Made by a program: the position numbers and the translations under genes
DNA from: Peromyscus leucopus
Taxonomy: Eukaryota; Chordata; Mammalia; Rodentia; Cricetidae
Reading direction: 5' to 3'
NCBI RefSeq assembly: GCF_004664715.2
Contig: NC_051072.1
Location: forward strand, 41,843,142-41,907,141
DNA length: 64,000 bases
In this document: positions 1 through 22,779 of the stretch, piece by piece
Layout: the number at the start of each line of letters is the position of its first letter
How positions within the stretch are numbered: the first letter of the stretch is position 1
The notes under the pieces: generated by a model
Database searches by the model: none
What the model was told of the DNA's origin: nothing
The model's input: only the letters and a program-made list of their open reading frames with translations

Positions 1-66
1 TAGTTCTGAGGTAGTAGGTGACATAGAACAAGAGAAATGCTGAGTTTTTGTTATAATAAGTGCTAA

Positions 67-231
<165 letters not shown>

Positions 232-1035
232 AGTTGGTATTTGCTACTAAAGGATCCCCAGAATCCCCAATACTGTAACAGATGGTGGTCCAACTGTAAA
301 GGCCACTTGAACGTTTTTGAAATCTTAAGTGTGTGGAAAATATCTTGTCCTTCACCTGAATGACATTTCAATTTTGTGAAACACTCCTTTGTCTACAAAA
401 TGCTTCTAGTCCAAGAGGCACAACTAACAATTGGGATTAGTGAAGTGTTTTGTTTCATTTACCCAAATAGTGATTGCTTTTGGATATCCTTGCCAATTTT
501 ATTTAAAGATTGTGGAAGTAATCCAGAAGTGGAGAGTAGGGGAAGCCACAAAATGTCCTTTAACTCAGATCCATTTTCATAGCAAGACTGAGCAATTTTG
601 AATACTTTGCGTGCATGCATACCTCATCAGTGGTTGTACATACCTTGCCTACTCCTAGAGACAGCTGTGCTCACTCCTCCTCTGTGCCTTGACTAAGGCT
701 ATTGACCCTAGATTTCTGAAGCACAGCCAAGATAAAGTACATTCCTTATTTGTAACTGTAAATTACCTTTATTGTGTGTACATTTTTACTGTATTTGAGA
801 CTTTTTTTTTGTGTGTGTGACTAGTTAATTTTGCAGGATGTGCCATATCAATTGAACGGAACTAAAGTCTGTGACAGTGGACATAGCTGCTGGACCATTC
901 CATCTTATATGTAAAGAAATCTGGAATTATGATTTTAATACCATGACATGTGATTATAATTTTCTTAGCATTTTCTTTGTAAAAAACTAAAATATAAACT
1001 AGTTGGTGTATAATAAAAAGTAAAGAAATTCTGAG
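232..1035 (+). other. KIF2A: KIF2A 3'UTR (end inferred)
   Basis: This AT-rich non-coding stretch follows the KIF2A stop. An AATAAA hexamer on the plus strand at 1012-1017 is the best candidate polyadenylation signal, so I end the UTR shortly after it. A longer isoform is possible because the next 900 bases are also repeat-poor and AT-rich, with another AATAAA near 1765. No tools were available to confirm the cleavage site. Confidence 0.55.
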
Positions 1036-1949
1036 AAGAGTTTTATCTTAGGATAATACATTATATATGCAGTGTGTGCCAGTGGTGTTAACAAGACTAA
1101 TAGTGTAATTTGAACCTTAACAATGCCATTATTTAAGTTGAAGTGTTTATTAGCGCCCCAAATTTTACGTACTGTTAAAGGAAATTGGCTTCTGATGCAT
1201 GAACATTTGTATGTACATTGAAAGTAGTCCATAATACAAGTAAGATAACCAAGTGTAGACAGTATGTAACCCCAAGAAGTGTCAATGCCTTATGAGGCAG
1301 GTCATAGCAAGTTCCATCAATATCTAGTATGTGATGGTTTGCCATTTGGTAAGAATCACATCTCATAGATAGATTGGTAGTAAGGAAGGCTACTCTTTAA
1401 ATGGCAGCACTCACTTTCACAGCTGCTACTCTAAAAAAGAAAACTGGCCAATTTTCATGTAAATATTGTTTAAAGATTTATATATATATATATCTATATA
1501 TCTCTAGGAGTTTTCCCTCGGTTCCCAGTATATAGTCCAGTAGGTTAACCAAAGAACCTCCCATGTTTCTCTTGATTAACTCTAGGGAGCCTACTGATTC
1601 ACTCAGTGAGCCAAGGGAAAATCTATGAATAGAGTCAATGAGCCAGATTCTTTACTTCACTGATCATAAATGAGAGGGTAGCTGTGAGGAATCCTAACAC
1701 CGTGGTGAAAAGCTCTGTAAACAAAGTCTAAATCAAATGTAGATTTTTCACAATATGCTTATTAATAAATGAAATCTATGAAACGAATTTAGAAATAACG
1801 TACTTCAATATATTCACCTTTGTTTTGGAAGGAACTCAGGTTTTCTTGCAGTTGTAAGATGTATTCTATTTATGTCTGTTTCAAAGACGAGAAGAAGAAT
1901 GAACTATTTCTATTGACCTTGTAGAGGCTGTCTAAGAAAGTAATTTTTG
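1036..1949. other. Repeat-poor AT-rich interval between convergent genes
   Basis: I see no exon, RNA gene or recent repeat here apart from a short TA run near 1482-1502. It may be an extended KIF2A 3'UTR or simple intergenic DNA. Confidence 0.5.
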
Positions 1950-2055
1950 CCGGGCATGGTGACACAGGCCTTTAAATCCAGCACGCAAAGGCAGGTGGAT
2001 CTCCGAGTTCAAGGCCACCCTGGTCTACGTAGTGAATTCCAGGATAGCGAGAATG
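1950..2055 (+). repeat. B1 SINE, diverged
   Basis: The sequence follows the B1 consensus in order: a GCCGGGCATGGTG start, TTTAAATCCAGCAC, GGCAGGTGGATCTC, and a GGCCACCCTGGTCTAC block. It is the only clear SINE between the KIF2A and DIMT1 3' ends. Confidence 0.85.
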
Positions 2056-2059
2056 CCTA

Positions 2060-3572
2060 TGTAATGGGCAATAAAGACACCAACTTGCTCATTAAGCACA
2101 ACAGTTTAGCTTTAATGTTACCGGCACTGGACAGGTACTATTCTTTGGGAGGTCCTTATAGGTACGTGTTGCCTTATGCTGGCTTCATCTTAATCCACAG
2201 TCAGTATTTCAAAAACAGTACCAGCAAACATCTTGGGAGGTAAAATACAATTTGGCTTTACAGAAGGAAAACTGAAGGCTAAAGGGGGCTAAGGCTCAGC
2301 AGTTGGTGAGAGTCGAGGGGAACAAACTGAGAACGCCTAGTTGAGTGGAATTGTTTCCCTAAAGGTAGAAATGGTACAAGTGAACTGAAAATAGTTCTGT
2401 GACAGTAAAGAAAATTAACCCTGAAGAATAGTTACTATTCGTGTGACAAAAATTTTTTTGTTTGTTTTAGATTAAATGTTCTTTAGAACCTTCTGAAACG
2501 TAAAGGCTGCTATACATTATTTTAACTATTCATAGCTAACTATTCAAAGTCATAATAGCATTTACTATATGACTCTGAAGCCAGATTTTGGGGAAAAATA
2601 TCTGTGTAGGCAAACAATTTATATTCTTAAGTTTACTTAGTGTACCTTTGCTAAATTAATTGTAAACATTCCTTAAGTTTCAGGTACAAAAGGAGCCAAA
2701 TATCCAATGAAGATAGTTTAGTTTCCTTATATAAATAAAACAGCTAATTTATTAAAATATATAAACAGCATTTATCTTCAGTCTGACAAATTTTAAATAG
2801 CTTAAAAAGAAACACCAGGTACTAGAATTTTAATTATCCAAGAGTAATTAATGAACAGCCAAGAGCCTACAGTTGTGGGAAAATAGCTGTTATTTTAAGA
2901 AGCTGAAAACTGAAACTAATAAAGCCCATTTGATTTACAAACCTCCCTGGGATTTTTCTAAATCTGAAATTTGTAGATCTTATCTCCCCTAAGAAAATGG
3001 ACCTGACATGATTTTATAGTTAATTTCTTTCTAAGCTTCTGCATTTCACAGGCAGTCAGTCATACATAGAACATGCTTTCACTGTGTAGCTGCAGCAGAC
3101 TCTAGCTCACCCAGAACTGAAATGTTGTCTGTGTTGCAATAGGTCATCTAACAAAGAAGGCATTAATACATGGAAATTCCATAGAATGAAGGTTGTAAAA
3201 GAAAGTCATGTTAAGTAACTTACTGTACATGTGAACAAGGAGGAATATTGGGGGAATCTGTGACTAGTTGACAGAGTGAGCTGCAGGCCTAAAGTAGGCC
3301 TCACAGTCCATAACACAGTGAATAAAGTAACACCTTTAGACAATAAATTGTTAGAAAGTTTAAGTGTATGGTTGTGCGTATCTGGCGGCTTTTGAACTTG
3401 AAAACTGTTATATGTATACTGAACCCTGACCTTTGTAGTATATTTAAAATACTTAACAACAAACAAACAAACAAAATACATAGAATCAACCACTTTTAAC
3501 ATACAGGATAATAATATTAGGAATTATAATTTCATTTTTTTCTTGGTCTTGGAAAAAAATGTTTTCAAATGG
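2060..3572 (-). other. DIMT1: Probable DIMT1 3'UTR and convergent intergenic DNA
   Basis: This is downstream of the DIMT1 stop on the minus strand. Minus-strand polyadenylation hexamers are visible as TTTATT at 2748-2753 (AATAAA) and TTTAAT at 2829-2834 (ATTAAA). Either would give a 3'UTR of roughly 0.75-0.85 kb. The true end cannot be set from sequence alone. No other gene is seen. Confidence 0.4.
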
Positions 3573-15358
<11,786 letters not shown>

Positions 15359-15500
15359 CTTCTCAGGGTTACCCGGGCAAGCGCAAGAAGCCGAGCGCCG
15401 CGTGGAAGTCGCCGTCAGCGCCGTCACTATCAAAGCGCCGGAGAGGCCCGCTTCCCCTCCCACTGGGATCAGGGACCTTCCTGTCAGCGGCAGGCTGAAT

Positions 15501-15569
15501 CCCAGTGGCCACTGGGAATTGTAGTCTCTACCCAGCTGGAGCCCGGTGGCCGCCGGGAATTGGAGTCTC
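15501..15569 (-). promoter_or_regulatory. Tandemly duplicated ZNF143/THAP11 (SBS-like) element in the DIMT1 promoter
   Basis: GGGAATTGTAGT at 15514-15525 is, on the minus strand, ACTACAATTCCC, the core of the ZNF143/THAP11 SBS motif. A second copy, GGGAATTGGAGT, lies at 15555-15566. The surrounding 28-bp blocks (15501-15528 and 15542-15569) match at 24 of 28 positions with a 41-bp offset, so the element arose by local duplication. The second copy has one core mismatch and may be weaker. Confidence 0.7.
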
Positions 15570-15759
15570 GGCTGCGGCAACGCCTTCCCCAGAAAGCCAG
15601 GGTTCCCAGAAGACACCGCGCTTGCTGAGCCACGCGGTTCGGATTGGCTGGGTCAGGGTTGGCAAACTGGATTGGCCAACCCCCGGGACCTCTGTCTCCG
15701 CCCCGTCCCCCCTCCGCCCCCGCCCAGTCCCATCCCTCTGCTGACCCTCCACCAAAGAT

Positions 15760-16500
15760 CTCTGATGTGTCTCTCTCCTTTCCCGGGAGGTTGTGGAGTG
15801 AGAAGCCTAGGCTTGAGGGATACGGAGCCAGGGCTGTTACACACACAAAAAAAAAACCTGTCTCGGGGGGAAGAAAAAGAAATAAAAAGAAAGAATCTGC
15901 ACCCCAAGCCTTGGTTTTAGCGCTTCCTTTGCTGTCATTCAAACTCTAGAAAAATTCTAAACTAGCCTAGCAGAATCTTCCAAGTTCTACTGTTACGGGG
16001 CTCCCACCAGCGAAGGCCACTGGGACACTGTCTCTGAGCCAATGCAAAGTCTTCATTCCAGCCGGCTGGCGACGACAGCTGGGTAGTCAGGACCAAAGTG
16101 CAGCCCTGGTCCTTTCTCGGAGTCCATAACCTGACTGTAAAGTCCCCAAGGTTCCCATTCTGCAGTTGTAAGCTAAGTAGATAGTTACACAAGCCACAAT
16201 ATGCGATTAGCAAAAATAGGGAGTTGTTTTTCTTAAGCTCCCCCTTACAGTTACTAGCACCTTACTCTGCATACAAAGCTCATCTGAGCCCTTGTCACTT
16301 ACTTCATTTCATTCACTGTTAATATGTACAGTTCTAGAGAGTCTACAGTATGCCAGTGAATGCCATAAGTTAGGAGGTGAAGGGTGAACGTGCTTATTTT
16401 TTAAATTAAGTTCAAAAAAATTTTTTAAGGGGAGGGGTGCAGTCTGATACGCCTCAGGCTCCCAGGCTGCCTCCCTGGGGCATGACACAAGCCTTCACTA
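15760..16500. other. Upstream flank of DIMT1, no gene seen
   Basis: CpG density falls off rapidly. Open frames here are short, overlap each other on both strands and show no recognisable protein. There is no clear repeat apart from an A run near 15847. Confidence 0.5.
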
Positions 16501-16502
16501 GG

Positions 16503-16854
16503 TGTCTTGGTTATGGTTTCTATTGCTGTGAAGAGACACCATGACCAAGGCAACTCTTAGAAGGAAAACATTTCAGTGGGGCTGGCTTACAGAGCGTTAG
16601 CCCATTACCATCATGACGAGAAGCATGGCTGTGTGCAGGCAGACATGGTGCTGAAGAAGGAACTGAGAGTTTTACACCTTGATTCCCAGGCAGCAGCAGG
16701 GGACTGTGCCACACTGCGTGTAACTTGAGCTTTTGAGACCTCAAAGCCTGTCCCCACAGTGACATACTTCCTCCAAGGTCACATGTCTTAATAGTGCTAC
16801 TCCCTATGGGCCAAGCATTCAAACATGAAGTCTAGTCCTATTCAAACCACCACA
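16503..16854 (+). repeat. Rodent interspersed repeat ('TTCTATTGCTGTGAAGAGAC' family), copy 1
   Basis: It begins GGTTTCTATTGCTGTGAAGA and ends GGGCCAAGCATTC...TTCAAACCACCACA, with the internal GCAGGCAGACATGGTGCTG block. The same family recurs at 33844-34201 and 38960-39366 in this window. I recognise it as a common rodent repeat (possibly RMER1-like) but am unsure of the family name. Confidence 0.75.
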
Positions 16855-17030
16855 CTATGGCAACAGTACAGCACATTCTGGACTTCACACTTGACGCCAA
16901 AGCTGATGGTGAGACCATTCAGAAAGGCTTTTCCTTTCTCCAGGAACAGGAACAGGAAAAGGTTCATTTTCCAGGAACAGAAGATGGCAGGGTCACTGCA
17001 TACCTGGCATAATCATAGCTATTTAGTAAC

Positions 17031-17032
<2 letters not shown>

Positions 17033-17079
<47 letters not shown>
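17033..17079. repeat. (CA)n microsatellite
   Basis: Uninterrupted CA dinucleotides. Confidence 0.95.
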
Positions 17080-17081
<2 letters not shown>

Positions 17082-18111
17082 TGGCAGCTTTGTCAATTTT
17101 AGAATTTACCCACATGGATTAGTGTTTCTGGACCTTCAGAGTTATGACAGTGATGAACAAGACAATCAAGAAATGACAGCTTTTTGAACAAAATAGAAGG
17201 AAAAAAAGAAAAAGAAATGAAGCAGGACAGTATTTGGCAGGTGAAAAATTCACCACCATGTATTGGAGAAATTATTTTGGCCACTCCACGTAGTTAAAAG
17301 GATATTTATTTAATGGCGTAAATCACAAATTAAGTGAAAGGTAGGTCGCAGGGTCTGGGAAAGGTGTATCGCAGTCCAGCAGTGTTCTCTGGAGCTCTGC
17401 TCAGTTCACCTCCACCGTTCAGCGTCCCAGCACAGAGAGAGCACACAGAGAGAGCACTGGCCCATCCAGCTCTCGGGTCTCCAGGCTCCTCCCCTGGCCC
17501 CTTGTGACAGTTGCCAGAGTCTCATTGGGGGTTGGAACTTCCAGATCCAAGCTGGAATGGCTACCCACTACAACCATGGCTCAAGGTGAGGTTGCCAATA
17601 GATACTGTATCTGTGAACCTGGCATTCCTATGGGTGGAGATGGCTTGGGAGCCTGAAGGCCAGCTAGCCTGGAGTGCCCTACACTGTGGCAGAAACCTGC
17701 CTCATCAGGATGGAAGGTGAGATCTCTGACCTCCACATGTGTGCATGGCATATATGTAGATGAACTCTCACACATTTTTGTAAAAGTTATTCAAAAGTAG
17801 TAGGCTGAGAGGTAGTCATGTGGTGCAAGGCTTGTCCAGAATGTGTGAGGCCTTGAGTTTGATCTCCAGGACCACATACTATTAATACTACAAATAATAT
17901 GCTTTGCACCTGCTAACTCATCTTGTATCAACTTAAGCTGAGACCATGCTGAAGATATCAAAAGAACAGAAAAGGAATTGTCTTTCTTCCCAATACTGCT
18001 GCCTGCATTAAGATGCTATAACTGATGAGAAATATCTATAGAAATGAAAAAAATGAGTGTACTAGTACAAGGGAAAAAACCAGGTATTAAAAAGTTATAC
18101 ATATCCAATAA
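17080..18111. other. Intergenic, no gene seen
   Basis: Mixed unique sequence with a short degraded SINE around 17800-17880. No open frame shows a recognisable product. Confidence 0.45.
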
Positions 18112-18122
18112 GCCTTTGAGAA

Positions 18123-18680
18123 GCCTTTTTTTTTTTTTTGAGACAGGATCTTGCTGTGGGATGGTCTGTATGTCAAATTACTCTGATTGGTCAATAAATA
18201 AAACACTGATTGGCCAGTGGCTAGGCAGGAAGTATAGGCAGGACTAACAGAATAGAGAAAAGAAAGAACAGGAAGGTAGAGGGAGTCACTGCCAGCCGCC
18301 GCCATGACAAGCACCATGTGAAGACTCCAGTAAGCCACAAGCCACGTGGCAAGGTATAGATTTATAGAAATGGATTAATTTAAGCTATAAGAACAGTTAG
18401 CAAGAAGCCTGCCACGGCCATACAGTTTGTAAGCAATATAAGTCTCTGTGTTTACTTGGTTGGGTCTGAGCGGCTGTGGGACTGGCGGGTGACAGATTTG
18501 TCCTGACTGTGGGCAAGGCAGGAAAACTCTAGTTACAGGATCTCATTATGTAGCCCTGGTTGGTCTAGAACTCACTATATAGACCAGGATGTCCTCAAAC
18601 TCACAGAAATCCACTTGCTTCTGCCTCTTGAACACTGAGATTAAAGGCATGCACCACCATAACAGACAAGATGGATTGAT
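18123..18680 (-). repeat. Old B1 SINE, reverse, split by an LTR insertion
   Basis: The left piece (T run and GAGACAGGATCT, to 18151) and the right piece from 18538 (GGATCTCATTATGTAGCCCT through TTAAAGGCATGCACCACC) read as one continuous B1 once the 386-bp insert and one copy of GGATCT are removed. Confidence 0.85.
18152..18537 (+). mobile_element. Solo LTR (ERVK-like), family A, copy 1
   Basis: The 386-bp element begins TGCTGTGGGATGG and ends AGTTACA, so it has TG...CA termini. It is flanked by an exact 6-bp duplication GGATCT (18146-18151 and 18538-18543), the length typical of class II (ERVK) integration. No internal retroviral sequence is present, so it is a solo LTR left by recombination. 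A CTGATTGG pair and an AATAAA-like tract sit in its left part. It interrupts a B1, so it is younger than that B1. Confidence 0.85.
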
Positions 18681-18703
18681 TGATTTGTGTGATTGTATGT
18701 ATG

Positions 18704-18705
<2 letters not shown>

Positions 18706-18749
<44 letters not shown>
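18706..18749. repeat. (TG)n microsatellite
   Basis: Uninterrupted GT repeat, followed by a B2-like remnant to about 18885 (AGAAGAGGGCAACAGATCAC). Confidence 0.95.
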
Positions 18750-18751
<2 letters not shown>

Positions 18752-18889
18752 TACCCCCAATGGTCAGAAGAGGGCAACAGATCACCTGGAGCTGGAGTTA
18801 ATAGGTGGTTATGAACTCAGATGCTAGGAGCTGAACTTGAGTCCTCTGGAAGAACAACAAAGACTTAACTGCTAAGTCATCTCTCTGAC

Positions 18890-19636
18890 TTGAAAAATTG
18901 GTCTTGTAATTGGGATTGCTTCTGTGTCTGTGGGGCACCCACTATATTTTATACTTATTTTTATGTCCTTTTGCAAAGTAGAAACAATTGTATTATATGT
19001 AAAAATTATTCGAGTCATAAGCATCTCATAAACTATTTGGATACTTGTGTTAGTAAGATGTTTATCACTGTGTCAAATATGTGAGGAAAACAAGGGAGGA
19101 TGGTTTACTTTGCTTTGTTGTTTCAAGATGTCAATCCAGGGACAACTGGTTCCATTGCTTTGAGGCTGGTAGCTAGGTACATTGAGGAAAGTCATGATAG
19201 AGGAAAGATATTTACCTTCTGGCATCTAGAAAGAAAATAGGGAATGGCCAGGTACAAGATACACTCTACAAATGCACACCCCTAGCAGTTCCCTTTCTGT
19301 AACTAGACCTCCGTCTTCCATAGGTAACAGTAGTATTCAGATTTTGAATTAGTCAGTAGGTCAAAGCCCTCATGATCAACACCCTCACAAACATATCCAG
19401 AAGTGAGCTTTACTAATCCTGGAGATGTTTCTTTTTCTTCCTTCCTTTCTTTCCTTATTTATTTAAATTTATTCTGTGTCTTTTACATCATGTATCTTGA
19501 TCCCATTCATTTCCCTGTCCCTTCACATCTACCCTCTGCCCCTGCACTCCCCCAAAATAAAACAAAATTTAAGCGGGGGGTGGGGGGCGGGGGAAGGAAA
19601 AAGTAAAAAGGGGGAAAAAATAAAAAAATCTCATCA
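18890..19636. other. Intergenic, with a possible L1 3'-end remnant
   Basis: Most is unique AT-rich DNA. From about 19455 to 19560 the pyrimidine-rich stretch (CCCATTCATTTCCCTGTCCC) resembles the reverse of a rodent L1 3' end. G-rich and A-rich tracts follow to 19630. Confidence 0.4.
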
Positions 19637-19642
19637 TGGAAG

Positions 19643-20046
19643 TGTAGCCGGAAGTTTCTCCAGTCCTGTCTGGCCCCTCAGTTAGGATAAATCTCTCCCA
19701 CCTGTGTTCCACAGCCACTTGGTCCCAAGTAAACACACAGAGGCTTCTACTATTACAAACTCTATGGGCTATGGATCTGGCTTCATGCTGGCTAGCTCTT
19801 ATAACTTAACTCAACCCATTTCTATTAATCTATGTCACATGTTCTGTGGCTTTACCTTTGTCCCATTACTTTATGGCTCTTAGGCCAGCGGGCTGGCATC
19901 TACCCCAACTCTCCTTTCTTCTCTCACTATCTCTCTTGGATTTTCTGCCTGGCTCCATCCTGCCCTGCCATAGGCCCATGCAGCTCTATTTATTAGCCAG
20001 TGGGAGCAACACATATTCACAGTGTACAGAAAGACATCCCACAGCA
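19643..20046 (-). mobile_element. Solo LTR (ERVK-like), family A, copy 2, opposite orientation
   Basis: Read on the minus strand it starts TGCTGTGGGATG and ends CGGCTACA, the same ends and internal landmarks (GCCTCTGTGTGTTTACTTGG) as the LTR at 18152-18537. TGGAAG flanks it exactly at 19637-19642 and 20047-20052. It is 404 bp with no internal viral sequence. The two copies lie about 1.1 kb apart in opposite orientation with different duplications, so they are independent insertions. Confidence 0.85.
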
Positions 20047-20094
20047 TGGAAGCTGCAGTGTGACACAGTAAGACGCTGTAAATCCCTTTGTCCA

Positions 20095-20649
20095 TGTGAG
20101 ACCAAAATGAGCCATCTTAGAAATAAGACCAAAATGCTTTCACCCTAAAACTAAGGCCTAAGATTTCTCCTTTTAGGAATAGGCCATTAGTTACTGAAAC
20201 CAGTCAGTTCAGATTCCAGAAACCAGGAAGTGTAAAAGTACAGTCACAAGATAGTCACGAGGTAATGCCTGCCAGACTATGGAATATCCTCTCCCTGGTT
20301 TCCAGGGTAACTGACCACAGAAATGCCCCCACCTGAGGGCAGCCAATGAGAAATGGTGGTGGGCAACCACTCCCTTAGAAGTAATTTCTAGAAGTCCCTA
20401 GAAGCGAGCCAATCAGAATTGTACCCGTACTAGCACCCCTAAATGATGTAACCTTGTGACTTTTCCCTTTAAAAGCTGAGCTTGCAGACAGGTGGGCGCT
20501 TCCTCCAGCCTCCACTGCGTTGGATGTATTGGACGAAGTCCCTGCCTAGGCTTGTATTGCTTTTGGATATCCAGAATTAAACCTTGCTTTTGCATTCCGG
20601 CATGCTCGTCTTTGGTGGTCTCTCTGGGGGTCACGATCTGGGCACAACA
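20095..20649 (+). mobile_element. Solo LTR of a second, retrovirus-like family
   Basis: The element begins TGTGAGACC and ends GGCACAACA. It is flanked by GTCCA at 20090-20094 and 20650-20654. Its layout is that of a retroviral LTR: two CCAAT boxes (near 20342 and 20410), a TTTAAAAG TATA-like box near 20471, then ATTAAA near 20577 followed by a GT-rich stretch. At 555 bp with no internal region it is a solo LTR. The compact U3-R-U5 order suggests a gammaretrovirus-like (ERV1) origin, although a 5-bp duplication does not by itself decide the class. Confidence 0.75.
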
Positions 20650-20654
20650 GTCCA

Positions 20655-21110
20655 TAATCTTTACTTGCAAGTGTTTTTTGCAGAGTCATTGATCTGGTTT
20701 GAGGCCTCTGGTTTCTATTACACTATCAATGCTGGGTCCTCACTAGGATTTTTCCTGATTATCCTGTTGATGCTCTGAGTTGTGGAGATCCTGCAGTTTT
20801 GGGTCTGCAGGTCCGGCTTCCTTTATGTGCTCCAGCAGGTCATACATGGGGTGGATTTGAGGCAGGCCAAGTCATAACCCTGGATCTAGGCCTGGGCAGC
20901 TGTACGGGTGGTCCATCAGATGAGAAATGGGGATGGCTCTCCCATGCTCACAACTTTGGGGCTGGCTTACCCACACCTCTGCTAACAGGGCTGGCTCTAC
21001 TGTGCTGCCCTGACGAGGTGCAGGGCCTGTCCCCAGAGATGTTTCTTAATCTGATCAGCTTGAGCATCATAATAATTCTAGTAGAGCCTAGAAAATGAAA
21101 ACAGCTCCAC
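20655..21110. mobile_element. L1/Lx-type fragment (tentative)
   Basis: The stretch from TCATTGATCTGGTTTGAGGC through AGGTCATACATGGGGTGGAT to CTGTGCTGCCCTGACGAGG is one I recall as a recurrent rodent L1-associated block. It shows no intact reading frame. Family and orientation are uncertain. Confidence 0.4.
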
Positions 21111-21268
21111 AGAATTAATCATTTTTGTAGCGCTAAGAATCAAACCCAGTGCTTTGTGCGTAACAGGCAAGCAGTCCACCACTGAGCTTTCTCAGCCTCT
21201 CCAAGGGTCTTCAGATATGTATAACTTTGAAATTCCTGTTCTTTTGCAAGTTTGGTTGGTGGTTTGTC

Positions 21269-21269
<1 letters not shown>

Positions 21270-21307
<38 letters not shown>

Positions 21308-21449
21308 CGAGACAGGGTTTCTCTGTGTAGCTTTGCGCTTTTCCTGGAACTCACTTGGTAGCCCAGGCTGGCCTCGAACTCACAGAGATCCGCCTGCCTC
21401 TGCCTCCCAAGTGCTGGGATTAAAGGCGTGCGCCACCACTGCCTGGCTT
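21270..21449 (-). repeat. Young B1 SINE with long T run
   Basis: A 37-base T run precedes a near-consensus reverse B1. Flanks GGTTTGTCGACTTTTT (from 21259) and GGTTTGTCAACTTTTT (21450-21465) match with one difference, giving the duplication. It inserted into an older degraded B1 that continues to about 21590. Confidence 0.9.
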
Positions 21450-21698
21450 GGTTTGTCAACTTTTTGAGACAGAGTCTCCTTTTGTAGTTCTGGCTCACCT
21501 GGAGCACATCATGAAGCACATTCTTAAACTTGTGGTAGTCCTCCTGCTTCAGCCTCCCAAGTTGTGGAATTGTTGAGCTGAACAATTTTTTAAGTTTATG
21601 TATTTTTATTTTTGTTTTTCTTAGATTGAGACTCAGGTAGCCCAGGGTGGCCACAAACTGTTATGTAGCTGAGTCTGTCCTTAAACTCTTTTTTTTTT

Positions 21699-21872
21699 TT
21701 AAAGATTTATTTATTATGTATACAGTTATACAGTGTTCTACCTGCAGGTCAGAAGAGGGCACCAGATCTCATTATTGATGGTTGTGAGCCACCATGTGGT
21801 TGCTGGAAATTGAACTGAGGACCTCTTGAAGAGCAGCCAGTGCTCCCAACCTCTGAGCTATCTCTCCAACCC
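21699..21872 (-). repeat. B2/B3 SINE, reverse
   Basis: AAAGATTTATTTATTATGTA, GTCAGAAGAGGGCACCAGAT and CTCTGAGCTATCTCTCC are in the right order for a reverse B2. Confidence 0.9.
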
Positions 21873-22147
21873 TGTCCTTAAACTCTTAATCCTTGAGCTT
21901 CCAAATCTCATGTGCTGGGATTATAGATGTATAGATGTTCACTATTATGTCTGGCCTTTTCCTCCCTGACACCAAGATCTTAGTGTATAGACAAAGCTGG
22001 CCTGGTATGTAAGCCAAGTTGGCCTCAAACTCACAATCTTTTCCTCCTGAGTTCTAGGATTACAGACATGTGTCACCACATTTGACTGGTGTTAAAAATG
22101 TGTGTGTATGTGCTTGCACATGTGTCAGGCAAGAGAAAGAAGTCAAT

Positions 22148-22385
22148 GTTTCTTTAAAGAATTAATTTTATATTTATTTTATGCATGTAAGTATTTTGCT
22201 TGCTTGCATGTAAGTCTGTGCACCAAGTGCTTGCCTGGTACCTTCAAAGATCATAAGAAGTCAGTGGATCTCCTGGAATTGGAATTATATATGGTTGTGA
22301 ACAACCATATGGATGTTGGAAATTGAACTCAGATTCTCTGCAAGAGCATCAAGTGCTCTTAAGCTCTGAGCCATCTCTCCAGGCC
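22148..22385 (-). repeat. B2/B3 SINE, reverse, diverged
   Basis: It has the GTAAGTATTTTGCTTGCTTG start, GATCTCCTGGAATTGGAATT and the CTCTGAGCCATCTCTCCAGG end. Confidence 0.85.
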
Positions 22386-22779
22386 CTGATGTTTCTATAA
22401 TATAGCATTTTTATCATCAACTTTATGCTTTCTTTTTGTAGTTCTCAACTATATGTGAAAAGCACTGAATGTGTATTAAGATTTTCAAATACATACTGGG
22501 GATATAGTTTAGTGGTGTGTTCTAGGCAGTGTGTGTGTTTTATCCCTAGCAATGAACCCTCCCCACACACCCCCAAAACAAAAAAAAATTAAAAAGGTTT
22601 GAATATATCCTGAAGATACACAATGATAAATTAATTCTAATATTTGCCCTTTTCTCTAAAAATCTGGAGTATGCAAATATAGTAACAAAGCACAGTAGAT
22701 TGAGATTAATTATCTAGATGTAAATATTTGTTTTGTCAATACTATGTGTTGTGCCATATTTTTTTTTACTGGGCAAAGA

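Noticed and set aside
20799..21098. 99-codon ORF near the LTR as a retroviral gene remnant
   Set aside because: It lies outside the LTR, after the target duplication, and matches no retroviral protein that I can recognise.
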